Numbered from the stretch's first letter, positions 32,800 to 44,283 are shown. The stretch is 64,000 nucleotides of DNA from Cyclaneusma minus (GCA_037179335.1 JAKZHN010000025.1:496001-560000); one strand, 5' to 3'. Program-made: numbers and translations. The notes: generated by a model from the letters alone, not told the origin.

Positions 32800-34020
32800 T
32801 TAGGGGATCATGTTTGCCTGCTTCATACCTGTCGTTATGTCAGTCATTGTCATCTCACCCAGAAATAACTCCGACTCACGTTCAAAGGCAATATGGTATG
32901 CCGAGACCGTCGGGACCTCGTCCTCGAAACCAACCTCACGGATCCTACTCAGATCATACTGCCGGTCAACCTTGGCTCCTGCGACAATAGCATCCATAAA
33001 GTCCCACGTCGTCCTCGATGCCAGCCCCTTCTTCAACCCATTCTCGTCCTCAAACCTCTCCCACTCATCCCTATGATCCAACATCCACTTTGCACCCTGA
33101 CACTCCTCCGTCTTCGCATTCCCCGGCCCCACGCCCGTCAATCCAAAGTATTTGCAAATCCCATCCCAGATATCCTGCCACGCAACCACATGCCCGTCTG
33201 CAACATTAAACGCCTTCCCATCAACCTTCTCTCGATCTGCACCTGCACTGACCCATAAATGGCCCCTTGCCAGTATATCCTGACTCGTATCCGTTCTCTT
33301 CGATGTCCACGCTCTTTTCCCGCCCGGAAACGGCACTTCGGTATTCTCACCCATCTTCCACCTCCAAAACCCCAGGTACAATCCCAGCGCTTGTGCAATA
33401 TTCATCGCATTCCCGTTCGGCACAAAACCCACTATCACATCCGGCCGTATTTCCGCCCAGCCCCAGCTCTTGTCCTTGCTCGCCGCTGCTACAAGATCTG
33501 TCTGTGGGTAGTAGAAAATGTTCGAGGCGTAGGGCTCGGGGATCCGTGGATCGCTCTCTTTGGACGGGACTTTGAAAGCGATATGATCTGTGAATTCAAT
33601 CCCATATGCTTTGCCGCCTGTCTGTAGCGACCAGAATTGCAAATCCGGACAACACTCCGTCACCGCCTCGAGTGCATTTTTCAGTATCTCCACATTTGCC
33701 GCCTTTAATTCGTCGAAAGAACTGCCATGACCGGTGTAGGCTGTGTAATAGACGTGCGTGACTTTGGAAATCGAAGGAATCTTTTGAAGTTGCGAGACCA
33801 GGGAGTGCGAGCGGAGGTCAATGCCACTGTACAGCTCAAGACGGCCGCTGGATTGGGGGAGGTAGGATGATGGGCCTGATAATGGGCGATGCGTGAGGCC
33901 GATGACAAGCGAGAAGGTGGTGGGGGAGGGATAGATGAGGCATTGCTGCATTAGGGACCAGCCTGAGACGCCTGAAGCGCCAAAGACGAGGGCATAGTAA
34001 CCTTTGTCTCTTGAGGCCAT
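32800..34020 (-). CDS. PRISE-like NAD(P)-dependent reductase (extended SDR)
   Basis: Exons complement(32800..32828, 32880..34020) give 389 aa. The Rossmann motif GASGVSG is at residues 14-20. The QTGGKAYG block corresponds to the catalytic Lys region of the progesterone 5-beta-reductase/iridoid synthase-like (PRISE) group, which reduces enone-type C=C bonds. RPDVIVGFVPNGNAMN and FNVADGHVVAWQDIWDGI are further family blocks. The frame stays open through a 51-bp intron (GTGAGT...CTGACATAACGACAG) near the end; splicing gives FERMKQANMIP, the usual C-terminus of this group, whereas read-through adds 17 unrelated residues. The natural substrate is unknown. Confidence 0.85.
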   Translation of the reverse strand: MASRDKGYYALVFGASGVSGWSLMQQCLIYPSPTTFSLVIGLTHRPLSGPSSYLPQSSGRLELYSGIDLRSHSLVSQLQKIPSISKVTHVYYTAYTGHGSSFDELKAANVEILKNALEAVTECCPDLQFWSLQTGGKAYGIEFTDHIAFKVPSKESDPRIPEPYASNIFYYPQTDLVAAASKDKSWGWAEIRPDVIVGFVPNGNAMNIAQALGLYLGFWRWKMGENTEVPFPGGKRAWTSKRTDTSQDILARGHLWVSAGADREKVDGKAFNVADGHVVAWQDIWDGICKYFGLTGVGPGNAKTEECQGAKWMLDHRDEWERFEDENGLKKGLASRTTWDFMDAIVAGAKVDRQYDLSRIREVGFEDEVPTVSAYHIAFERESELFLGEMTMTDITTGMKQANMIP

Positions 34021-34551
34021 GGTGAGCGAGGACGTGATGGGGAAGTGTGAAGGAGTGGAAAGAAGGAAATTCTGTTACCGCTATTTGCATGACGAAAGAA
34101 GAGGGGACGCATGTGTGAAGGACGGCGTGACGGAACCGATTGAGACATCGGGTTGAGCTAAATGTGGTGGGGCAGAGACGGGAGAATGGCAACGGGTTGT
34201 GAATCCACGAAATCAGAAGATCCACATCAGCAGAGGATCCAAATGATTATTGAGAAGAGTCAAATGATAACAAGAAGTATACCAGGGATCGCTGAAATAT
34301 TGTGAACGAGACGGGATGCCTGATAACCAGGTGTGCTCATGGTCTTTGCAGTCAAACGGGATCATCACTACTTCATCAATGTTACTTCCATCCAGCCTCG
34401 CTTCCATGACGACATACATCTGCGAGCACATCGAGTCAGCCTTGCATTTCTTCGTGTACTAATGCAACGAACTCGACATTCATGGCTCCCATTCCCACAA
34501 GGCAGGTATCCCACGCCATATGTATACATGTCCATATGTACAAACCTGATA
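34021..34551. other. Intergenic between the PRISE-like and Mtf1-like genes
   Basis: About 530 bp, both flanking genes on the minus strand. No supported coding sequence. Confidence 0.4.
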
Positions 34552-37076
34552 TCAAACCTCCTCCTCCTCATCCAGATGACCATTCGACAATGTTCGGGCA
34601 ATAAGCTGCGACACAGAGGGACGAAAGGGCCATTTCACCCAAGACTCGACTATCTCCCGCAGCTGCTGCTGATTCAAGCATCGAACACGAAGGTCTTTCG
34701 GATCCCGGAAGCCACCTTGGCTGGGATCCGTGAGTGATGGGCACTCCGGTATGATCCAGTCAGCCGCGCCGTGTGCCAGCGAGTTCAAGCTCTTGGGCAA
34801 GGGCTCTGAAGGCTGCACATACAAGTGCGCCAAAACGGCCCGCGAGATTTCCCCATTGTCTTCTTGGAGAAGGAACGGCCACATGGCTTGGGGTTGCACG
34901 TCCACCAAACACATCTCTTTTTGAGGGAGAAATTCCTCGGGTCGTACCACCAGCGGCTCAGCTGGCCGACGGTCCCAATAGAGGATTGGCGGGTCTTGCT
35001 GCAAAGCATGTTGGTCGTCGATCGTGGTCCAGAACGACGACGTTTTTGCGGTTCCCCCAGACTCAACTTGCTCAATCAGGTCTTCCCTGCGCGCTCTGAT
35101 CTCTCGTCGTAAGGCTTCGTAGCCATCGGAATGGCGTGCCTCGAAGGCTTGCTCTTCCAGCTCCTGGATTTCCCGATGTAATTCAAATGACTTGGTGTGC
35201 TTGGAATGTATCGACATCTCCCATAATCTTCTAGACCTCAAGGCCCGTAACCTCAGCCCCTCGGGGGTATTTTGATCAAAGCCGTGATTGTATCTAGGCC
35301 TCTGATCATAACGCTTGTTCCCGTCATCATCTAGCCACAAGTATATCTCCCGACGAGCAAGGCGAGCCTCCAGGTCGGCAAGTTCGCGATGCCACGGTCT
35401 GAGAGTAAGGCTTCCGTGCTCGCTGGACTCCGGAAGAGGCGTGCTGATCGAACGACCAGGGGGCGTTTCAATGCCAAGCTCTTCCATGCGTCTTGCGACT
35501 TGTCTTCCGCTCTCCAGATCTATCTCTTGGTCGCGACGACGCTGATAGCTTTTCGTCGTCCATCTGTCCGGATCCGGTCCAGCAATCTCATGAATGTACT
35601 CGCACGATAATTCTGCTTCGACAGCGGATTTCTTCCGAGTAGATAGCATTTTTGGGAGAAGCCCTTGTTTCTCTGTCTCTGGGATCCACAGCAGCATTCT
35701 CACAAGGCCGTAGCTTTGGAACCTGCTCTTGGTGCGGATTGCTGAAAGCAGTTGGTAGAGCACTAGGTTGGAAATGGTCTGGTAGCGACGGTATGTTTTA
35801 GCCGGGTAATTACAGATGTTCACAACCAGAAGAAGCGAGTTGTTGGGCTGGTTGATCCGCGGGTCTTCGGGGCCGTATATTTGTTGGTGTGGCAAGTACT
35901 CTGGAGAAACGATCTTGTCTTGGGCTTTAAAGATAATTCCTGATTCAGGAAGCAACTTGTATGTTGAACCTCGCTGTTCTAGAAGAGGCTGGAGATACGG
36001 TTGATACACGGTGTAGTCCCCCTCCACCAGCAGATGTGAGCGCGGTTTCACCACTTCATGAAGTTTCGACGAGAATAGGCCCACGCCTGGATTTATATCA
36101 ATAATGTCACAGTTCATGTGTCGTTGCAGTGAAGGGGCGAGTCGTTGGATGGCATCGTCTTGGGTCAGGTCAGCATTTCTCCAATTTGCCAAAGATGTTG
36201 GCAGGCGTATGCGATCTCACCACAAAGACTCTCGCTCACAATATTGACGCGGGATTTGTCCGCAAGCAAGCGACGGGACGCCAAGTGATCCCACAAGTAA
36301 GTCACCAGGGGGTTATTGAGCGCAGACAGATGAGCAGGCACAGGTTTGCGGGCTTTGGTTTGCGTCTCAGGTGTCTCCTTAGGCTTGTTTTCGGATTTCT
36401 TTCTGGGCTTCTTCTCGGGTTTGTCTTCTTCTGCGGACTTGCGAGTCTTCGTGGTAGTCGCTGAAGGTCCTCCATCTTCTGAAATTTGGGAAATGTTTTC
36501 AGTCAGTACGGGCTCTTCTGCAGGCTCTTCTGCTGCGGGAGGGCTGTCCGTTTTAGTCTTTCTGGCTAAGCTACTCGTGCGAGAGGACTTCCGAGAAGTC
36601 TTTTCAGTCGGTACAGACTCTTCTGCAGGCTCTTCTGCTGCGGGAGGGCTGTCCTTTTGAGTCTTTCTAGCTGAGCTGCTCTTGCGAGAAGATTTCCGGG
36701 TCGTGGGAAGCGACTCATCCGCGGAGAGTGGCGGGGAGCCAGCATCTTCTGCTGCTCTGCCTCCCTTGCTTCTCGATCGACATCCTTTCGAGGTGCTGGC
36801 TAGTAAAGAGGCGGGATTCTCAGGCTGGGCAGGGTTGGGAGCTTCCTGGGTTGCGGGTTGTGAGCTGCTACCAGCAGTACCCTGGCCAGCGAATAGGGGT
36901 CTCGACAGATGCAGGTATCGCCGAGGGCAGTGCAGGCGGGGGCGGGCTCGTCGCGCAAGACTGGTGGCTATATGGCGAGAAGGCAACATTTGGCAGCGTG
37001 GAGATGCCCGAGACACAAGACGAGCGGTCGCAAAAATCATAGACACCGCCACAGCTCGCAATCGCCCGCCCCACAT
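34552..37076 (-). CDS. MTF1: Mtf1-like mitochondrial transcription factor (rRNA dimethylase fold)
   Basis: Exons complement(34552..36158, 36221..37076) give 820 aa, or 791 aa if the second Met (36989) is used; the residues after it look most like a presequence. The 62-bp intron (GTGAGA...CCAAG) is in phase 1 and joins NIVSESLC to DDAIQRLAPSLQRH. The C-terminal 550 residues have the SAM-methyltransferase fold of the KsgA/mtTFB group: motif I DINPGVGLFS, motif II HLLVEGD and an NICNYP motif IV. In yeast the related Mtf1 acts as the mitochondrial RNA polymerase specificity factor. The N-terminal 260 residues are a basic, Ser/Pro/Glu-rich linker containing two copies of a 35-aa tandem repeat. It is divergent to the AMSH-like gene, 226 bp away. 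Confidence 0.8.
36496..36702 (-). repeat. 105-bp in-frame tandem duplication in the Mtf1-like gene
   Basis: Copies at 36496-36600 and 36601 to about 36702 differ at a small number of bases. Each encodes 35 residues containing RKSS, ARKT and DSPPAAEEPAEE. The high identity suggests a recent duplication in a disordered linker. Confidence 0.75.
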
Positions 37077-37302
37077 AGCACCGCCACACAGCCGAGCCGC
37101 CCTCAGCCTCGCCGCCCTCAGCCTCGTCCAGCGCCACCGCCTGCCTGAAACAGCACCAGCGACTGGAGGGGCAGCTATCTCGCATTCACGACCGTCCTTG
37201 AGGAGAGCTTCTCCGCTGGCACACCGTCATCGAGGGCAACCATTCTTGCCGACCCCAACCTGCCATCGCCTTTTCGCATCCGCCTTCGCCGCCTCCAGCA
37301 CC

Positions 37303-39004
37303 ATGACCGATACCCAGTTGCTGCGAGCCCGGCCCATGAGCCCCAGGGAGATCGCGGCCAAGGCCGGCGACTACGACTTCGACACCCACATCTCCCTCAA
37401 GTACTGGCTACGTACCGCCGAAACCCTCTTGCGCGAGGTGAGGAGACACGGGTGCTTTGGACGACGTGCAAGCGCTGACCCCCGAGTGCTATAGGCCTCG
37501 ATCTATTACAGAGAACAGAATTGGCAGCAAGTCTATCTGCTTTTGCTGCGATACGCAACCCTTACCACCGAGCATCTGCCCACCCACCCCGAGGCCCAGA
37601 AGGAAGAATACCGCGCGGAGCTGCGCAAGACCAGGAAAATGGCCCCCGGCGCCATCAAGCGACTCGAGGAACTGAAGCCCAAGATTCTGGAACGGTACCA
37701 GCAATGGGAAGAGTCGGCGGAAGCCGGACGCCGTGAGCGGAGTAACGCGCGCCTGTCTGCTTCATCAACCAAAGATCATGCCCTCTCCGACCCCGCCGTC
37801 GCTGGCAGCAGTCTTCCGATAGAAGCTGCCGAGAATGGGGATCTCGCCATCCGACTGGCGCGTAAAGAGTTTCGACGAAGGACTGCCAGAAAAGCCACTC
37901 GTCAAGCAGGTATCAGCGAGGAGGAAGAAGCTGATCGGCGGACCGCTGGTCTGTGGGACGACTGGGAGGCCAAGTTCTCTCGCGATGCCACGGATGGAGA
38001 GGATCTTCAAAAGCAGATGGCACAGGCCAGAAAACAAATAGTCGAAGCTGAAGATGCGCAGAGAGTAGACGGAGCGAGTCGCCATTCACGACAACGGTCG
38101 GACTATGCTGGAGCCGCCCCTCAGTACAAGTACCCTTCGATCAACAAATCCCAGTCTCTTCCCTACAGAACATCATCGGATGGCCGACCACAACCTTTAG
38201 GTCCCCTCCCAACGCCCGAAGCTTCATACTCAGCACCACCTCTACCCCCGAAAGTACGCTACGAAACGATTGCCCCACGGCTATACACAGATCCGCACCC
38301 CCCTCTACCTGAAAAGCTACCGGAGAATCGTCTACTTACACCATCACCCCCTCCTGACAAACCAGAACCTCCTGCATACACCTTTAAACCTGCTGCCTAT
38401 CTGGAGAATGGAGCCCCCCTCCGGACATTGTGGCTGCCTGAAAACTTACGGAGTGCATTTCTCGAGTATGCATCTTCCAACACGAGGCGCAATCTCGAAA
38501 CCTGTGGAGTTCTGTGCGGAACTATCATGTCGAATGCAATATTCGTTTCTCGCGTCGTCATTCCCGAGCAGGTCAGCACTAGCGACACTTGCGACACTGT
38601 CAATGAGGTTGCTCTACTAGAATACTGTGCTGCCGAGGATCTCATGGTCTTTGGTTGGATCCACACCCATCCTTCACAGACGTGTTTCATGAGCAGCCGA
38701 GATCTTCACACACACCAGCCTTACCAGACCATGATAGCGGAGAGCATTGCCATTGTTTGTGCTCCAAGCAAATCACCTTCGTAAGTTTTATCTTCCCGAC
38801 CCTCTTCATGCAGTGTCTGACCGTTTCAGATACGGTGTGTTCAGGTTGACCGATCCCCCGGGCATGCAGGCTATTTCAGCATGCCGTCAGAGCGGTGTAT
38901 TCCATCCTCACGCCGAGACGAACATATACACCGACGCACTTAAACCCGGGCATGTAATTGAGGCCAAGGGACTTGACTTTGAAGTTGTTGACTTGAGGCC
39001 ATGA
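37303..39004 (+). CDS. sst2: AMSH/Sst2-like JAMM deubiquitinase
   Basis: Exons 37303..37437, 37495..38780 and 38830..39004 give 531 aa. Introns are 57 bp (phase 0) and 49 bp (phase 2). The N-terminal 110 residues match the USP8-dimerisation/MIT-like helical domain, seen as KYWLRTAETLLREASIYY joined across intron 1. The middle is a polar, Pro-rich linker with a PLPP segment. The JAMM/MPN+ metalloprotease domain is at the C-terminus: Glu in LETCGVLCG, zinc ligands H435 and H437 (HTHP), S445 and D448. The AMSH-specific insert TCFMSSRDLHTHQPYQ is present, which marks K63-ubiquitin chain cleavage at endosomes. It ends in the usual DFEVVDLRP. Start codon in ACCATGACC context. Confidence 0.93.
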
Positions 39005-39772
39005 TGGGATTTCACTTGAATGCACAGCGATGGCGTCGATTTTAAACAAAGCATGGCATGGAGTTGGAATGGACTGTACTGAACGGAACGCGGGATTGCG
39101 TATATCATGACTGCAAAGTCAAGGGGGCTTCATCGGTAGGCGCTTATTATGGGCCATTCTCAAGGCAAGTGACTACTGGAACGTTTATGTTTCATAGCTT
39201 TCATTCGGACGATTCAAGGGAAGCGTCGAGGTCCAAAATTCAAGCAATGTTTTTATTGTTATTGGCAATACTCCTAATTATTGGGAAATCTCATTGATTA
39301 GGAGCTTTCCGAGACAGACCGGTGTCTATCGACAGGAAATTGAGAATGTGTGCTTCACCGAAGCACAAACGTTGCCGTGCGAATTGTCACACTAGTGAAA
39401 GCAGCAGTGTTTTATGGCAACACCGGTGAGTTATGAGTCTTGTTGTCTCTGCTTTGTTTAGAATAATTGCATTGTTTAGCGCGACTCGCGGGCATCGAGG
39501 TTCCAGACACGTGGGGACAAAGGATGGTAGGGCGACTCACATGTCGCAAACGTTTTGAACACAGCCGTTTTGCGCGTAACAAAGACACTGGTATGACATA
39601 TGGCGAAATAGGTCAGCCCTTGTACCTCGTGTGTTCTATGTGTTAAACCATTCTGCCTTTTCCCACAACAGTGTTGTTCCGATTCTTCCGCTTGATATTC
39701 AAGTACATTCATTGCTGACCGAGAAGCCGCCAGGACACCAAGTTTTGTGCTTGACATACCAGTTCCAACAAG
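39005..39772. other. Intergenic, no supported gene
   Basis: About 770 bp in tandem orientation between the AMSH-like gene and the HELAH orphan. AT-richer than the flanking genes; short open frames only. Confidence 0.4.
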
Positions 39773-42700
39773 ATGCAAGCATCAGGCCAGATTCCCTCTG
39801 GGCAAGGGCAGGCGAGTTCGAGTAAAGGTAAAGGTAAACACAAGTTAGATTCATCAGATGAGGATGACAACGACGGACATGTATCAAAGCAACCGAAGAT
39901 CACCAAATTTACTCCCCTGGACCAGCAGCGGCCTTACTCACGACGTCTGGTCTATCCACCCAGAGAGAAAATCGACTACAATGGGTATACCAGGCTCGCT
40001 AAGTTATATGGGCTTCCTCAAAGTCCATGGGACTGGGACATACAATACCAGCGAGGGCCTCCCTGGGAAAGTGGATACACGCCAATCACACCGCAAAGCA
40101 AGCTCCAACATCCAATCACCTACGAGGTCCAACGCGATCGGGTGCGCCGAGAAATTGACCAGATGGCCCGGCTCAACTACTTTACAGCCGAAGAGTTGAA
40201 GATATTGGAAGTAATTCCAGCACTAGAGGACGTGGAAGATAGCGTCCTGAACACCCCAATACATCCGATGATGGCACGCGACAGATGGTACGAGAATCCA
40301 CCCCACAATCCGGCTTTTCCGTTGGCTAAAGGACGGGAAGGCTACTGGAAGGTGAGTTTACCTATAGCTTGATAGGCGTATGCTAAACAACTGGTCAGGC
40401 TTCCAACGATGATGTCTGGCGGATTCTGCAACCTATTCTGCGGCTGGCGAGCCAGACTATCCGCAACGCTTGGCACTATGACTGGTGAGCCCCCCGGCCC
40501 CCCTACGGAGAAACTGATGGTGACAAGTCTAGGTGGGATACTCTGGTATTTGGCCAGAGGACTAGTTGCCCGGCAGAGGACACCCTGCCTGGCAGACCCC
40601 CGCCCGTGCGCATCCGTCGCCGAAATATTGCTAAGCTCGAGCGTGAAGAGTGGGAATCGCGATTCAACCTGATCACCAAGGACATAAAATGGGCCATCAC
40701 AAGCGGTAGCACAGCCCCGCTCAGTGGGAGGCCTTTCGCTTCAGGTGCCTGGTACGGTTGTACAACCAACTCTAATGAAGAGACACCATTGCTCTGGCTA
40801 GCCTTTGAGAGACTTGAGCCGCTGTTCTGGGATTTGGCTCCGGCAGATCGTCTCCACGCGCAATTTCGAATTGCTAATACTTGCGTCCATGAACTGGCTC
40901 ATGCAGTCCACGCTTCTCTTGTGCCAGAGAATTACCAACTCATGCGCCATCCGGGGCCAGATCGTGCTACTATAAACACTACTGAGCCATTTTTCGAAAA
41001 CGAGGCTATATCCGAGCTGGGCGCCTCGGCAGAGAAGGCTGTGTGGGGTGGGCTTATGCAAAGCATTTCTTGGCAGAACGAAGGTCCCCTATTCCAAATA
41101 CTTGGCGATCGTCTGAGCCCCGGTACCGTTATATACACGTATCCCAACGAGAAGGAATACAATTATGCGCATGCGAAGTCGGATTTCAATAGAACAACTG
41201 GGTTAGATGGGCCACATGTCCTTAAAAGCGAGCTTCAGGCCTGTTTCAATGTGGTCCCGGAATTATACCCAGTCCCAGTATACTACTATGCAACCATCCA
41301 AAAGCGTGAGTTCTGGGAAGGACCCTTTATGAAGTACGGCCCGGAGGTTCTGTCGCCCTGGCCGTGGGTGACACTTGGCCGGAGAGGACCGGGTATCGAC
41401 ATGGAGTTCGATCTTCGAAGCGGAGATCATAACCTCCGGATCCCCCATGCCTTCAGGTATGGTAACAATGGGGGAGAGCCCCTGTACCGAGATATGACCC
41501 CCCCGAAGGTAAACTTCGACCAGTTGATTCAGCCTGCGGGTGCTACTCCAGCCCAGATATTCGAGACGCAGATGGAAAACAATCGCCGAGACAAGGCTGC
41601 CGCCATCAACAACGCATTTGTCAACTTTCACAATTTGAAGGCTGATAACCAGCCGGCGCCCGGGCCCAGCTATAATTTCTTCCAGGGCCCGCCTCAGGGC
41701 CCACCTACGACAAGCGCCGACATGCTCTTGCCACCGGGGCCGTGTCCACGATTGGGAGAGCTCTTTCGGTTTTGGTTGAACCATTTTCGGGCCTTGGCTG
41801 TGCACACGATTCATGTATTTCTTGATCGGAAAATTCCTGAGAATACAATGTGGCATTACACACAGAATTTAAAAGACGCAAATGGGCAGAAGGTGATCGA
41901 ACTCAGTCCCGAAGAGTTCCGTTGCTTTTGCCGGCAGCCCGAGTGCCAAGAGTCTATATTCACGTGAGTTTTTCTTGTTTTCTCAGCAGGTGAATTTGAC
42001 TCGGACACGGCTTACCAAAATCACAGATGGCGTGACGATGGGGCTGGCATGTTGGAATTTGATCAGGATTTGGCAGGGTATCCGAATTATATCCCGCCGA
42101 CGAATACGATGGAGCCAGTCACTGACTGGGAAGATACATACGGCGACGAGATGGTTAGCATGATCAAGAGCTTTGCAAGCTTGATGACGAAAACACATTT
42201 CTACCGCTTGCGCCATGTGATTTTCCCAGACTTGGAGGCGGACCGGGTGCGTGCTGATTTTGAAGCCTACTTGCACCGAACAGGGGCCCTTCAAATTGAC
42301 TCAAAATTGGCGCGATACAACGAAATGATTGATATTTTGACTAACAACGGCTGGTGGATTACGTATGTTCTACTCCTGTTTCCATTGACTGTTATTCATG
42401 AATACTTGTACAAATTCGAATATTGAGCGAGAAAACGTGCTAACGTGCCTTCCGATGCAGACACGGTCCTCCAGGTATGATTAGAAGAACAAGAACCACG
42501 ATTCCAAGGGCTGGGTTTAAGTTGAACTACTTTTATGGCCTGCCGGAGGATGGCCCTGAGAATTTGACAGATCCAGCCATGCGGGATTGCGGGTATGATT
42601 CGGAACAGGACGCAGCAGGTGAACCGGATGACGACCCCCCTGGGCCCCCAGGTGGAAACGCTCCAGTACCGATCCAGCCGCCGCCGGTGCACTCAGCGAT

Positions 42701-43067
42701 GCTATCTGCTCCTATCCAAAAACCTGCCGAAAAAGCAAGCACCCAACCAAAGAGCATTACCCAAATTCTGAACGCAGCAAATGTCACAAGTGCACAACAA
42801 TTCAGGCCCAGAAACCTCGCGGATCCAACGGAATTGGCAGACCTTTTGCTCAACAAGCAGATTTGGAAGCATGATAGGCTACAGGACTTTGACAGCAGTT
42901 TGGTGTCTGAAGCTCAAAGAGTAGCCTTGCGAGATAAGATAGCGGGGATACTGGGGAGGCCGGGTTTCAATGACCAGATGGCTGGTGAGGTTGAAAGGCT
43001 TTTGCAGAGTGTTTCGGATGGAGCGCTGAAGTCTTCGGATGATCCTGATGCGATGGATCTGGATTAG
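39773..43067 (+). CDS. Orphan protein with HELAH zincin-like motif
   Basis: Exons 39773..40351, 40399..40484, 40533..41963, 42027..42362 and 42461..43067 give 1012 aa, with phase kept at all four junctions (introns 47, 48, 63 and 98 bp). The first 45 residues are Gly/Ser/Lys/Asp-rich. A NxCVHELAHAVHAS helix at residues 341-345 matches the HExxH zinc-binding motif, and an ENEAISELG helix 34-42 residues later (E379/E383) could supply the third ligand, as in gluzincin-type peptidases. Tyr/Trp-rich sequence follows, then a Cys-rich CFCRQPEC segment, a helical domain, a Pro-rich linker and a Gln/Asp-rich tail ending DDPDAMDLD. No signal peptide. I do not recognise the family; peptidase activity is inferred only from the motif. 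Confidence 0.7.
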
Positions 43068-43331
43068 TGGATAAGAGTCTTGTTGCGGAATCGAGCTTGA
43101 ACTTTTGCTTTTTTTGGAGGGATGAGTGGTAATCGGTTTGGTCTAATCCGAACTTCGAGGGCAAAATTCTGATAGGAAAGAGTGAATGTGTTGGGTCAAC
43201 TGGATTGGCTGACGTTGCAACGTAGAGGGTAGAGTAAAGAGTGTATTGATAGATGATAGAGAGGAAGGAGCTACAGCCGTAGAAGTGAAGCTATAGCTGG
43301 CTGGCTAGCGCCGTAGCCTGAGGCAGGGCGG

Positions 43332-43367
43332 GCGTGGTCAGCCAGGGGGTAAGGGGGCTGACCACGC
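43332..43367 (+). repeat. Perfect 12-bp inverted repeat (hairpin)
   Basis: GCGTGGTCAGCC at 43332-43343 and GGCTGACCACGC at 43356-43367 are exact reverse complements around a 12-base G-rich loop. It lies about 270 bp past the orphan stop, so it could be a 3' end signal, a mobile-element remnant or a protein-binding palindrome. Confidence 0.6.
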
Positions 43368-43666
43368 GCACGGGCCACCAACACCACCATGGGTGCGACA
43401 GAATGTTCTCGTCTAAGTAGGTTTGGTTTGGCTGAGCGGATCCATCCATATCAGAGCCTAATCAGAGACCGAATTGACTGGCTTTTCAGTTTGATTGAGA
43501 TCAGCATTTGTGAGGTATAAACGTTCTCAGCCCTGTTTTTCGGCGCTCGGCACTCGGACTTGGTCGACGGTCCCTGAGGGTGGAAGAGGCTTACAGTTGC
43601 GCCTGTTCTTCGTTGTCTAGTCTGGTACCGCAATAGAATCTTGCATAGAACAAGGTACGAATTGTG

Positions 43667-43766
43667 GAGGAGGTGCACTGGCGGTGCACATGAAGAGTGC
43701 ATATGTATCAGATAGTGAGAATCAATTCTGTCCTTCGGGACCCGGCTGTTTTAAGAGACTCTTTCC
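43667..43766 (-). repeat. Dispersed repeat, copy 2 (inverted relative to copy 1)
   Basis: The core 43667-43723 is the reverse complement of 32719-32775 with two mismatches. After an insertion of about 28 bp the homology resumes in AAGAGACTC (about 43753). Two copies 11 kb apart in opposite orientation indicate a mobile-element remnant. Confidence 0.75.
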
Positions 43767-44062
43767 ACGAATTTCCGGGGTTGGTTTCGGAACTTAGCGG
43801 CTAGGGTAGCTATTAAGGACGCTGAAGATCAATAAGCCTCGGCAAGGGCAATCAAGTTTGCTTAGTTATCCAAAATATACTAGCCCAAGTCTCAAACAAC
43901 CTGGAAGATGCGAGCTGGCGGTATTGAAATTGAAAATCTCCGTGTTTGAGATGGGTCGAGAATTACTACTGGCTAAGACTTCGCTACGGGATTTCAGCTA
44001 AATCCGACGTTACACGAAACCCCGCTTTTCTGGGGGATCTTCAGGGTTGTTTACGTGTGGTT

Positions 44063-44095
44063 GGGGGCCGTTGGGGGCGTTGGGGGCGTTGGGGG
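44063..44095 (+). repeat. G-quadruplex-type (TTGGGGGCG)n minisatellite
   Basis: Four runs of five Gs at 44063, 44073, 44082 and 44091 are separated by 4-5 bases, matching the classic G4 pattern. It lies about 190 bp upstream of the monooxygenase start on the coding strand. Confidence 0.7.
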
Positions 44096-44283
44096 CCAAA
44101 CGCTCGAGGATCAACAGAGTTCGGTTGACTTTGGGCGAAGGCGGACTCACGAGCCTTCAAATTTGCCGCCGCTCATTCATATATGAAAGGAGGAGCAGCT
44201 CATTGTCTCTCTCCTGTTCAAGCGATTTGTTTATGTTTTTCAGATCCATAGTACCCCAGCCAGAAGGAACTCAGCTCGGGATA

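Larger units (their letters stand above)
43068..44283. other. Intergenic with repeat, hairpin and G-run motifs
   Basis: About 1.2 kb. It holds a 12-bp perfect hairpin (43332-43367), copy 2 of the dispersed repeat (43667-43723 and flank), a G-quadruplex-type minisatellite (44063-44095) and a TATA-like CATATATGAAAG at about 44178 before the monooxygenase. Confidence 0.6.

Noticed and set aside
36682..37302. In-frame upstream extension of the AMSH-like gene
   Set aside because: It is antisense to the Mtf1-like first exon and the family start is the ATG at 37303.
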